This document shows, piece after piece, positions 36,306-44,885 of a stretch of 54,414 nt of DNA. Position numbers and translations under genes: made by a program. Position 1 is the stretch's first letter. Every line of letters begins with the position of its first letter. The DNA is from Streptomyces amritsarensis (GTDB lineage Bacteria > Actinomycetota > Actinomycetes > Streptomycetales > Streptomycetaceae). Below the pieces are notes generated by a model. That model made no database searches, had not been told where the DNA came from, and saw only the letters and a list, made by a program, of their open reading frames with translations. The stretch lies in NCBI RefSeq assembly GCF_001953875.1, contig NZ_MQUR01000053.1, forward strand, positions 36 to 54,449, given 5' to 3'.

Positions 36306-36995
36306 TCAGGCCTCGGCGTTCGCCTCGCCGGCGTCGGCCTCGGTGACCTCGGCATCCTTGGCGTCCGTCGCCTCGACCGGGGCGGCCTCCTGGGAAGGAG
36401 TCGCCTCGTCGGCAGCGGCGGCGCCCTGGCGCTCGGCCTTGCGGGCGGCCTGCGCCTCGCGGGCTTCGGCCATCGCCTCGGTCTTCTTCTTGTGCGGACC
36501 GAGGACCATGATCATGTTGCGGCCGTCCTGCTTCGGGTTCGACTCGATGAAGCCGAGCTCCTCGACGTCCGAAGCGAGACGCTGCAGCAGTCGGTAGCCG
36601 AGTTCCGGCCGGGACTGCTCGCGACCACGGAACATGATCGTGATCTTGACCTTGTCGCCCTGCTTGAGGAACCGAACGACGTGACCCTTCTTGGTGTCAT
36701 AGTCGTGCGGGTCGATCTTCGGCCGGAGCTTCATTTCCTTGATGACCGTGTGCGCCTGGTTCTTGCGCGCCTCACGGGCCTTCATGGCCGACTCGTACTT
36801 GAACTTGCCGTAGTCCATGAGCTTGCAGACCGGCGGGCGTGCGGACGCCGCGACCTCGACCAGGTCGAGGTCGTACTCCTGCGCGAGCTCAAGCGCCTTG
36901 GCAAGCGGCACGATGCCGACCTGCTCGCCGCTGGGACCGACGAGTCGTACCTCGGGAACGCGAATCCGGTCGTTGATGCGGGGCTCGGTGCTGAT
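36306..36995 (-). CDS. infC: Translation initiation factor IF-3
   Basis: A 229-residue factor that controls start-codon fidelity and keeps ribosomal subunits apart. The N-domain (INDRIRVPEVRLVGPSGEQVGIV) and the linker/C-domain (PPVCKLMDYGKFKYE, EMKLRPKIDPHDYDTKKGHVVRFLKQGDKVKITIMFRGRE) are unmistakable. A C-terminal Ala/Glu-rich tail of about 50 residues is an actinobacterial feature. The best start is ATC at 36993-36995: an AGGAGG site (37000-37005) lies 4 bases before it, whereas the only upstream GTG (37017-37019) would place that site inside the coding region. A non-canonical start matches the rare start codon known for infC in other bacteria, which IF-3 itself discriminates against. Confidence 0.93.
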   Translation of the reverse strand: MSTEPRINDRIRVPEVRLVGPSGEQVGIVPLAKALELAQEYDLDLVEVAASARPPVCKLMDYGKFKYESAMKAREARKNQAHTVIKEMKLRPKIDPHDYDTKKGHVVRFLKQGDKVKITIMFRGREQSRPELGYRLLQRLASDVEELGFIESNPKQDGRNMIMVLGPHKKKTEAMAEAREAQAARKAERQGAAAADEATPSQEAAPVEATDAKDAEVTEADAGEANAEA

Positions 36996-37295
36996 GGATC
37001 CTCCTCGGTAGCACCACACGACTGCCTGGCAGACAGCCGCTGACGTGTATTTCCGTCAGACCGACCGCGGCGGGAGAATGAAAAAAGCCCCGCCGGGCAC
37101 AGGCAGGGGCTCCAAAACAACCGGAGCACCGCCGCATGCAACACGCGGGGCGCAGACTCGGGCGGCTTTCCATCGTCCGTACGGAACGATGGATGCCGCC
37201 TGACCGGTGACCCGCCGCCCCGGAAGGCGGTCAGGTGGGAGAACGGAGCCTCCACTTGTGGGCCGGACACCACAGCATCCGGCCGGTCGATGTAC
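36996..37295 (-). other. Long 5' leader of the infC operon
   Basis: If transcription starts near 37289, the leader is about 290 bases. It contains a hairpin CCATCGT/ACGATGG (37170-37192), a terminator with U-tract (37081-37111) and the ribosome site at 37000-37005. No leader peptide was confirmed. The stretch has no other gene on either strand up to the DUF1844 start at 37345. Confidence 0.55.
37081..37111 (-). terminator. Intrinsic terminator with U-tract in the infC leader (candidate attenuator)
   Basis: On the minus strand AGCCCC (37106-37111) and GGGGCT (37086-37091) form the base of a stem extended by GCC/GGC with one bulged base. The stem runs directly into a run of at least six T residues (37081-37086). 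It stands between the likely promoter and the infC coding region, so it could act as an attenuator. U-tracts of this kind are rare in this genome. Confidence 0.65.
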
Positions 37296-37304
37296 ATACT
37301 AGCA
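37296..37304 (-). promoter_or_regulatory. Extended -10 promoter for infC-rpmI-rplT
   Basis: The minus strand reads TGC-TAGTAT (37304 down to 37296), an extended -10 motif. No good -35 is present at 17 bases, as expected for extended -10 promoters. The start would be near 37289. Confidence 0.5.
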
Positions 37305-37344
37305 CCCGCGTTGCAAGCCCGCCGCACGGCATATCGTGGGGCGC

Positions 37345-37728
37345 ATGACTGACGCGACACCCTCCACCCCCACCGACCCCGCTGCCGACGGCGCCCCCGA
37401 CTACGACGCCATGACCCGCGACATCGCGGACGTGCCCGCCGTCGAGGTGATCACCACGGTGGCCGTGCACCTGCTGAGCGCCGCGGCGGTCAACCTGGGC
37501 CTGGACAAGCCGGACTCCGAGCACAAGGACCTCGACGAGGCCCGCAAGCTGATCACGGCCCTCGCCGGCCTGGTCACCGCGAGCGCCACCGAGATCAGCT
37601 CCTTCCACGCCGCCCCGCTGCGCGACGGCCTGAAGTCGCTCCAGCTCGCCTTCCGCGAGGCCTCGATCGTCCCGGACGAGCCGGGCCAGGGCCCGGGCGA
37701 GAAGTTCACCGGCCCGGTCTTCGGCTGA
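37345..37728 (+). CDS. DUF1844 domain protein
   Basis: A 127-residue conserved actinobacterial protein. The DUF1844 core is VEVITTVAVHLLSAAAVNLGL followed by DLDEARKLITALAGLV. The acidic Pro-rich N-terminus is variable. Function unknown; it is regularly found beside infC-rpmI-rplT in actinobacteria. ATG 37345 is preferred over a GTG three codons earlier. It is divergent from the infC operon. Confidence 0.88.
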   Translation: MTDATPSTPTDPAADGAPDYDAMTRDIADVPAVEVITTVAVHLLSAAAVNLGLDKPDSEHKDLDEARKLITALAGLVTASATEISSFHAAPLRDGLKSLQLAFREASIVPDEPGQGPGEKFTGPVFG

Positions 37729-37748
37729 TCCGGCGGCCTCGCCGGGCA

Positions 37749-37801
37749 CGACGAGGGAGGGGCGGACCGTGGCAGCACCACGGTCCGCCCCTCCCTCGTC
37801 G
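37749..37801. terminator. Strong bidirectional terminator
   Basis: Arms 37749-37772 and 37778-37801 are a perfect 24-base inverted repeat with a 5-base loop, between the convergent DUF1844 and SseB-domain genes. It is the longest perfect terminator-like stem in the window. Confidence 0.88.
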
Positions 37802-37802
37802 T

Positions 37803-38552
37803 TCAGCGGGTGAAGAGGGGCTCGCCGGGCGGGACCGGGGCGTCCGGGGGCAGCAGCGCCAGGTTCAGGCCGCGCACCAGGCGGGCCCGCAGGGTCGTGT
37901 CCGCCGCCAGGGCCTCGGCGACGCGGCGGGCCGCGGCCGGGGCCTGGGCGTCGGCGGCCAGCACGACCGCGAGGGTTCCGTCCGCGTCCGGGCCGCCCGG
38001 GCCGAGGTGGGCGCGCAGCACGGCGGGCTCGCCGGCCACCGCGGCCCGTACGGCGTCCCGCACAGCGGGGTCGGCCAGCGGATCGGTGTCCGTGCGGCCC
38101 TCGGCGAGCGCGAGCAGCGCGGGGCCGGTCAGCTGGTAGGCGACGGGACCGGCCAGGTCCAGCACCACGGTGTCGGCCTTCTCGTGGGCCGCGGCGGCCA
38201 AGGCCTGGTGCAGCGGTACGGCCACCGGCCGGGCGGCCGGGTCCCAGAGCGCGAGCGAGGCGATCGAGGTGAAGGCGGGCAGGGCCCGCCGGTCGCCCGC
38301 CCGCAGCGTCGGGACGGCCATGTCGCTGGTCTTCTCCCGCTTCAGGCCGGTCTCCGGGTCGGTCTCCACCTCGCCGAGCACGGCGACCACGGGGACCAGG
38401 AGCCGGGCGCCCTTGAGCGCCGCCAGCACCCGCGGCTCCTGGGTGCGGTCCTCGGCCCACGCGGCGAGCGCCGCGGTCAGCTCGGGATCGGCGGAGCCGT
38501 CGTCGTCGGAGAAGCCCGGGTCGGGAATGTTCTTGTTCGCCATGTTCGCCAC
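37803..38552 (-). CDS. SseB N-terminal domain protein
   Basis: A 249-residue cytoplasmic protein. The first half matches the SseB N-terminal fold (NIPDPGFSDDDGSADPELTAALAAW...ARLLVPVVAVLGEV...MAVPTLRAGDRRALPAFTSIASLALWDP). Such domains are common in Streptomyces and often occur near type VII secretion genes. Function unknown. The GTG start at 38552 follows the mycosin stop by 12 bases; ATG 38543 is an equally possible start, and neither has a clear ribosome site. It is the third gene of a leftward operon. Confidence 0.8.
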   Translation of the reverse strand: MANMANKNIPDPGFSDDDGSADPELTAALAAWAEDRTQEPRVLAALKGARLLVPVVAVLGEVETDPETGLKREKTSDMAVPTLRAGDRRALPAFTSIASLALWDPAARPVAVPLHQALAAAAHEKADTVVLDLAGPVAYQLTGPALLALAEGRTDTDPLADPAVRDAVRAAVAGEPAVLRAHLGPGGPDADGTLAVVLAADAQAPAAARRVAEALAADTTLRARLVRGLNLALLPPDAPVPPGEPLFTR

Positions 38553-38564
38553 AGTTACCCGACC

Positions 38565-39773
38565 CTACTGTGCCGGGTACGCCTCGCCGCCCCGGGGACC
38601 CCGTCGCGGGCGCCGGGCCAGTACGGCGGCCAGCAGGAGCAGCGCCGCCCCGGCGACCGCGGCGGCCGGTGCGCCGAGCCGGGCGCCCCGCTCGGGCGGG
38701 CGGACCGGCTCGGGGCCCGGGCCGAAGTACGGGCCGGCTGCCGCCACGGGGGCGGGGACCGCGGCCTCCGGCTGCATCGCCTCCGCGACCTGGAGGGCGG
38801 CGGCGGGATCCACCATCCCGTGGCCGCGGGCGTCGTCGCGGCCGCCGGCCGGGGAGTCGGAGGCGGTGTCCTCCAGCAGTTTCTTGATCTGGGCCGGGGA
38901 CAGGTCGGGGTGCGCGGCCTTGACGAGGGCCGCCGCCCCGGAGACGAAGGCCGCCGCGGCACTGGTGCCCCAGCCCTCGTAGTAGGAGCGGTCGGGGTCG
39001 GCGATGACGACGTCGACGCCGGGGGCGCTCACGGTGGCGTACCAGTTGCGGGTGGAGAACTTTGCCTTCCGGCCGCGGCGGTCGACCGCGGTCACGGCGA
39101 TGACCCCCGGGTAGGCGGCCGGATAGGAGACCCGGTCGCCCGTCTCGCCTCCGTTGCCCGCGGAGGCCACGACGACGACGCCCTTGGCGAGGGCGTACTG
39201 CACGGCCTCGTCCTCGCCCGCCTCGTGGTGGGCGGAGTCGCTGTCGTCGCCGAGGGACAGGTTGATCACGTCGGCGCCGTGGTCGACGGCCCAGCGGATG
39301 CCTTCGGCGAGGGCGCCGCCCTTGCTCTCGCGGGCCTTGGCGCGGCCCGGGTCGCCCTCTTCGAGGATCACCCGCACGGGCAGGATCCGTGCCTGCGGGG
39401 CGATACCGAGGACGCCCTGGCCGCGGCTGGGGCCGTGGCCGTGCCCGGCGATGATGCTCGCCATGGCGGTCCCGTGGCGCGCCCAGGCCCGGTCGCCGGG
39501 GCCGGCGCCCATGCCGATGAGGTCGGTGCCGGCGAGGACCTGGCCCGACAGGTCGGGGTGGGACTCGTCGACACCGGTGTCGAGGACGGCGACGGTCACG
39601 CCGTCGCCCCGGGTGGTGCCCCAGGCCTCCTCGGCGCGCAGGGCCAGCAGCCCCCACTGGCGGTCGCGGACGGTGTCGGCGGCGGCCGGGGCGGCGGTGG
39701 CGGTCGCGAGCAGGGCCGCGGCGGCGAGCACGGCCGCGCCGCGCAGGGCGCCCGGGGCGGGGGCGGGGGTCAT
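38565..39773 (-). CDS. Type VII secretion-associated mycosin (subtilisin-like protease)
   Basis: A 402-residue membrane-anchored serine protease. It has a signal peptide (about 1-32), an S8 domain with the catalytic triad Asp65 (AVLDTGVD), His100 (RHGTAMA) and Ser271 (GTSAAAA) and the oxyanion Asn207 (SAGNGG), then a Pro-rich stretch and a C-terminal membrane helix (about 375-392) with a basic cytoplasmic tail. This layout is that of mycosins (MycP), which normally stabilise ESX secretion machinery. No eccB, eccC or eccD gene is present in the window. Its ATG overlaps the upstream stop codon as ATGA. Confidence 0.9.
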   Translation of the reverse strand: MTPAPAPGALRGAAVLAAAALLATATAAPAAADTVRDRQWGLLALRAEEAWGTTRGDGVTVAVLDTGVDESHPDLSGQVLAGTDLIGMGAGPGDRAWARHGTAMASIIAGHGHGPSRGQGVLGIAPQARILPVRVILEEGDPGRAKARESKGGALAEGIRWAVDHGADVINLSLGDDSDSAHHEAGEDEAVQYALAKGVVVVASAGNGGETGDRVSYPAAYPGVIAVTAVDRRGRKAKFSTRNWYATVSAPGVDVVIADPDRSYYEGWGTSAAAAFVSGAAALVKAAHPDLSPAQIKKLLEDTASDSPAGGRDDARGHGMVDPAAALQVAEAMQPEAAVPAPVAAAGPYFGPGPEPVRPPERGARLGAPAAAVAGAALLLLAAVLARRPRRGPRGGEAYPAQ

Positions 39774-40594
39774 CGGGCGGCCTTCGGCGCGGGGGTGGCG
39801 GGCGGTGCGGCGGGGGTGGCGGGCGGTGCGGCGAGAGCGGCCAGGCCGTCTCCGAGGCGGGCGGCGATCGCCTTCGCCTCGTGGCCGAGGCCGGCCTGGG
39901 CCGCGGCGCCCGTCGCGTCCTTCTTGACGAGGTCCTCGGCGGGGCGCGGGGCGTCCTGGGTGCGGCCGTCGGCGAAGGCGGAGACGGCGTAGACGACGAC
40001 GGGGGCCTCCCTGCGGACCGAAGCCGCCCAGGCGGCCCGCTGGTTGTCGGCGAATCCGTAGGCGGGCGGGGCGGTGAGCCGGCCGCCGAGCGCGTTCATC
40101 GCGGGCTCGTCGGCGGGAGTGAAGACCATGCCGACGGCGATCAGGAAGCTGCGGGTGGCGTCGGTGTAGGTGGCGCGGAGCACGCGGGTGCAGCCGGTCG
40201 CGGCCACCGCGGCCTGCCAGTCGGCGGGCAGGGCGGTCGGGCAGTCGGCGTCGGGGGCGAGCGCGATGCGGGTCCAGGTGCGGTCGGCTCCGCCGGGGCC
40301 GGCCGAGGGGCCGGCGAGGACGGGCGGGAGGAGGCTGTCCACCGGGGCCGCGCGCCAGAGCGAGCCGGCCTTGCGGTAGGCGGCGTCCGCGGGCAGGGGG
40401 CGGTTCGCGGCGCGGTGTTCGGCCCAGGTGGTGACGGCGGCTCCGCCGATGAGGCCGCCGCCGAGGATGACGCAGAGGGTGGCGGCCGCGACCCGGCCGG
40501 GGTGGCGGCGCGGTGGGGCGTGAACGGGCTGGGGCGGCGGGGACCAGGGGTCGGGCTCGCCCGGGATCGTGGTCCGCGGTGTCGTCGTGGTCAT
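39770..40594 (-). CDS. Bitopic membrane protein with extracytoplasmic domain, mycosin operon
   Basis: A 274-residue protein. A Pro/Thr-rich cytoplasmic N-terminus (1-45) precedes one membrane helix (about 40-63, RVAAATLCVILGGGLIGGAAV). The outer domain (about 75-250) has two cysteines (CPTAL and GCTRVL) that could pair and a central segment YTDATRSFLIAVGMVFT. It ends in APPATPA repeats encoded by tandem 21-base DNA repeats (about 39789-39830). I do not recognise the family. ATG 40592-40594 has GGAG upstream; it is coupled to the mycosin gene, so the two products may work together in the envelope. Confidence 0.75.
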   Translation of the reverse strand: MTTTTPRTTIPGEPDPWSPPPQPVHAPPRRHPGRVAAATLCVILGGGLIGGAAVTTWAEHRAANRPLPADAAYRKAGSLWRAAPVDSLLPPVLAGPSAGPGGADRTWTRIALAPDADCPTALPADWQAAVAATGCTRVLRATYTDATRSFLIAVGMVFTPADEPAMNALGGRLTAPPAYGFADNQRAAWAASVRREAPVVVYAVSAFADGRTQDAPRPAEDLVKKDATGAAAQAGLGHEAKAIAARLGDGLAALAAPPATPAAPPATPAPKAAR

Positions 40595-40710
40595 CCGGCG
40601 GCTCCGCCCCCCGTTCCGTACGGCTGCCTGTCCGTACTCTACGTGGTCCTCGAGAACGCCCTGCCGAGAACGCCCTGCCGAGACGGCCGCCCCGCGGGTC
40701 CCGGCGGGGC

Positions 40711-40764
40711 GGGCCGGGGCGGCGCGGGCCGGGGCGGCGCGGGCCGGGGCGGCGCGGGCCGGGC
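40711..40764. repeat. 15-base tandem repeat, 3.6 copies
   Basis: The unit GGGCCGGGGCGGCGC occurs at 40711-40725, 40726-40740 and 40741-40755 without mismatch, followed by a partial fourth copy. Copy number could vary between strains. Confidence 0.85.
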
Positions 40765-41096
40765 GGGGGCGGGGCCGACGGAGCCTTGGCGGGGCCGGGC
40801 GGGAGCGGTGGCCGGGTCGGTGCCGGGGCCGGGGTGGGATGTCGTCCGGGACTGCATGATTTATGGCGCCTCGGCCGGGCCCGCCCGTACGGGCTCCCAA
40901 CGCGCCAACAAATCACGTTTTACGTCCCGGCCAACACCCCACCCCGTCCCCGCCCCCGCCCCCGCGAACCCCCGCAGCCACCCCTTCCGCCACTCAGCCC
41001 CCGCCGGCCCCTTTTCAGCCCCGACCGACTCCCCCTCAGCCCCGACCGGCTCCCCCTCAGCCCCGCCGGCCTCCTTCAGCCCCGACCCGCTCCCAC

Positions 41097-41137
41097 TCAG
41101 CCCCGCCGGCGTTTGAGGCGCGGGGTCCGGGGCGGAG
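41097..41137 (+). repeat. Streptomyces-type intergenic repeat, copy 1
   Basis: A 41-base sequence running from TCAGCCCCGCCGGCG through TTTGAGGCG to GGGGCGGAG. It is identical to 41228-41268. From memory, close relatives occur in large numbers in Streptomyces intergenic regions. Confidence 0.85.
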
Positions 41138-41227
41138 ATCCAGGTCTTGATCCGCCCCGACGCCCCGGCCCCCCACCGACCCCCTTCCTGCCTCCGCCGG
41201 CCCGCTTCCAGCTCCGCCGGCTGGATT

Positions 41228-41268
41228 TCAGCCCCGCCGGCGTTTGAGGCGCGGGGTCCGGGGCGGAG
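41228..41268 (+). repeat. Streptomyces-type intergenic repeat, copy 2
   Basis: Exact 41-base copy of 41097-41137 in the same orientation, 131 bases downstream, ending 61 bases before the aldolase gene. Confidence 0.85.
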
Positions 41269-41329
41269 CCTCGGGGGGAGACTGCCCGACCCCTACCCAC
41301 CGGTACGGACCTCTGGCAAGCTGCCGCCC

Positions 41330-42528
41330 ATGAACTCCCCCGCCGCCGACCGCGCCCGGTACGACCGGGCGACCGCGCACCTGGACGCGCCGTTGGCCAT
41401 CGTGGATCTCGAGGCCTTCGACGCCAACGCCGACGACCTCGTCCGCCGGGCCGGCGGCAAGCCGGTCCGGGTCGCCAGCAAGTCGGTCCGGTGCCGCGCC
41501 CTGCTCGAACGGGTGCTGGCCCGGCCCGGGTTCGCCGGGATCATGTCGTACACGCTCGCCGAGTCGCTCTGGCTGGCCCGCTCCGGGTTCGAGGACGTGC
41601 TCCTCGCCTATCCCTCCGCGGACCGGGCCGGTTTCCGTGAGCTGGCGCACGACGCCAAGCTGGCCGCCGCCGTCACGGTGATGGTGGACGACCCCGCGCA
41701 GTGGGAGCTGATCGACGCGGCCCGCGACGGCGGCACCGAGGAGATCCGGGTCTGTCTGGAGCTGGACACCGCCCTGCACTTGCTGGGCGGCCGGGTGCGG
41801 GTGGGCGCGCGCCGCTCCCCGCTGCGCGAGCCCGCGCAGTTGGCCGCGCTGGCCCGGGCCGTCGCGGCGCGGCCCGGGTTCCGGGTGGTGGGGCTGATGG
41901 CGTACGAGGGTCATGTCGCGGGGGTCGGGGACGCGCTGGCGGGGCGCCCGCTGCGGTCACGGGCGATCCGGCTGATGCAGGGCGCGGCCCGTAGGGAGCT
42001 TGCGGCGCGGCGGGCGGCGGTGGTGGCGGCCGTACGGGACGTCGTACCGGACCTGGAGTTCGTCAACGGCGGCGGTACGGGCAGTGTGCAGCAGACCGCG
42101 GCCGAGGACGCGGTGACGGAGATCGCCGCCGGGTCGGGGCTGTACGTGCCGCGGCTCTTCGACAACTACACGTCGTTCCGCGGGCGTCCGGCGGCGCTGT
42201 TCGCGCAGCCGGTGGTGCGCAGGCCCGGGGTCGGGGTGGTGACGGTGCTCGGCGGCGGGTATCCGGCGTCCGGTGCGGCCGGCCCGGACCGGCTGCCGGT
42301 CCCGTACCTGCCGCAGGGGCTGCGCTACGACCCGCAGGAGGGTGCGGGCGAGGTGCAGACGCCGCTGCTGGGGAGCCCGGCCGACGACCTGCTGATCGGC
42401 GACCGGGTCTGGTTCCGCCATGCCAAGGCGGGCGAACTGTGCGAGCGGTTCGACACCTTGCACCTCGTCGAGGGCGACCGGGTCACGGCCGGCGTGCCGA
42501 CGTACCGGGGCGAGGGCCGTACCTTCCT

Positions 42529-42532
<4 letters not shown>
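41330..42532 (+). CDS. PLP fold-type III amino acid deaminase/aldolase (D-threonine aldolase-like)
   Basis: A 400-residue enzyme of the alanine racemase-like fold. The PLP lysine is in VRVASKSVRCRALL (Lys51 region), and the C-terminal beta domain has the metal/PLP segments NGGGTGSVQQTA and LLIGDRVWFRHAKAGELCERFD. These proteins are related to D-threonine aldolase and D-serine dehydratase; the actual substrate is unknown. The ATG at 41330 lacks a ribosome site. The gene ends in a CTAG shared with the convergent gene. Confidence 0.8.
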
Positions 42533-43824
<1,292 letters not shown>

Positions 43825-43869
43825 GGGTGAACGCTCCTTGGCGGTGAAGGGGTCACGGGTGGTGGAGCA

Positions 43870-43903
43870 CGACAGCCGGGCGTCGTGCGACGCCCGGCTG
43901 TCG
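43870..43903 (-). terminator. Hairpin between the SDR gene and the secreted phosphatase gene
   Basis: Arms 43870-43885 and 43888-43903 form a perfect 16-base stem with a 2-base centre. It lies downstream of the SDR gene and upstream of the next leftward gene. Confidence 0.7.
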
Positions 43904-43928
43904 GGTGGGTGGTGGTGCGGTGGGGTTC

Positions 43929-44091
43929 AGGGGGTGTCCGGCGGATCAGGGCCGGACAGCCCGGGTCGTCCGGTGCCGTGGAATGCAAGGCGGAGGAGGA
44001 AGCCCACGCGGAGCGTCGGCGCCCGACGACAACGCGGCAGGCCGCGGTGCCGGGTGGCCCGGGCCCGGCCCTGATCCGCCGGACACCCCCT
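43929..44091. mobile_element. Candidate MITE-like element with 27-base inverted repeats
   Basis: Arms 43929-43955 and 44065-44091 are perfect 27-base inverted repeats around a 109-base interior without a gene. The right end coincides with the stop codon of the SDR gene. No target-site duplication is obvious. Alternatively it is an unusually long terminator, but the interior is too long for a normal one. Confidence 0.45.
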
Positions 44092-44881
44092 AGAGGGGGG
44101 TGACGTACGCGCCCGAGATCCCGCCGTCGACGAGGAAGTCGGTGGCGTTGATGAAGGAGGAGTCGTCGCTGGCGAGGAAGGCGACGGCGGCGGCGATCTC
44201 GGTGGGCTCGGCGAACCGGCCCAGCGGGATGTGCACGAGGCGGCGGGCGGCGCGCTCGGGGTCCTTGGCGAACAGTTCCTGGAGGAGCGGGGTGTTGACG
44301 GGGCCGGGGCACAGGGCGTTGACGCGGATGCCTTCACGGGCGAACTGGACGCCGAGCTCGCGGGACATGGCGAGGACGCCGCCCTTGGAGGCGGTGTAGG
44401 AGATCTGGGAGGTGGCGGCGCCCATGACGGCGACGAAGGAGGCGGTGTTGATGATGGAGCCGCGGCCCTGGCGCTGCATGTAGGGCAGGGCGGCCTTGCA
44501 GCAGAGGTAGACGGAGGTGAGGTTGACGTCCTGGACCCGGCGCCAGGCGTCGAGCTCGGTGGTGAGGATGGAGTCGTCGTCCGGGGGAGAGATGCCCGCG
44601 TTGTTGAAGGCGATGTCGACGGAGCCGTAGGTGTCGAAGGCGGTCTTGAAGAGGGCGTCGACGTCTTCCTTGTCGGTGACGTCGACCTTCACGAAGAGGC
44701 CTCCGACCTCCTCGGCGGCGGCCTTGCCGGCCGTCTCGTCGATGTCCGCGCAGACGACGTTGGCGCCTTCGGAGGCCAGTCGGCGGGCGGTGGCGAGGCC
44801 GATGCCGCTGCCGGCTCCCGTGATGACGGCGGTGCGGCCGACAAGGCGGCGGCAGATGATCTCGGTGGGCTCTACGGACAT
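44090..44881 (-). CDS. Short-chain dehydrogenase/reductase, probable alcohol dehydrogenase of ethanolamine pathway
   Basis: A 263-residue classical SDR with the NAD-binding motif TGAGSGIG (about 21-28), NNAG (about 91-94), catalytic Ser in the NTASFVAVMG region and the YTASK active-site motif. Acidic residues after beta-2 (ADIDE) suggest NAD rather than NADP. It lies 4 bases after the aldehyde dehydrogenase gene in the glnA4 operon. By position it should oxidise gamma-glutamylethanolamide to the aldehyde; this is inference, as generic annotation would be 3-oxoacyl-ACP reductase. The stop codon lies in the inverted repeat element. Confidence 0.85.
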   Translation of the reverse strand: MSVEPTEIICRRLVGRTAVITGAGSGIGLATARRLASEGANVVCADIDETAGKAAAEEVGGLFVKVDVTDKEDVDALFKTAFDTYGSVDIAFNNAGISPPDDDSILTTELDAWRRVQDVNLTSVYLCCKAALPYMQRQGRGSIINTASFVAVMGAATSQISYTASKGGVLAMSRELGVQFAREGIRVNALCPGPVNTPLLQELFAKDPERAARRLVHIPLGRFAEPTEIAAAVAFLASDDSSFINATDFLVDGGISGAYVTPL

Positions 44882-44885
44882 GGGT

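Larger units (their letters stand above)
40595..41329. other. Repeat-rich intergenic region
   Basis: A 735-base gap without a convincing gene. It holds a 14-base tandem duplication (40651-40678), a 15-base tandem repeat (40711-40764), a more AT-rich patch around 40855-40925 with a GCCCGTACGGGC palindrome, a degenerate array of CAGCCCCG-type units (40998-41110) and two identical 41-base copies (41097-41137, 41228-41268). Long frames here are products of the repeats. Confidence 0.7.

Noticed and set aside
37017..37019. GTG start for infC
   Set aside because: It would put the strong AGGAGG site inside the coding region and has no ribosome site of its own.
40711..40764. CRISPR-like repeat
   Set aside because: Units are 15 bases, directly adjacent with no spacers, and no cas gene is near.
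38565..40916. Very long open frame spanning the mycosin and the membrane protein as one protein
   Set aside because: The upstream part reads the membrane protein gene in another frame and is Pro/Arg-rich; the mycosin has its own signal peptide and ATG at 39771-39773.
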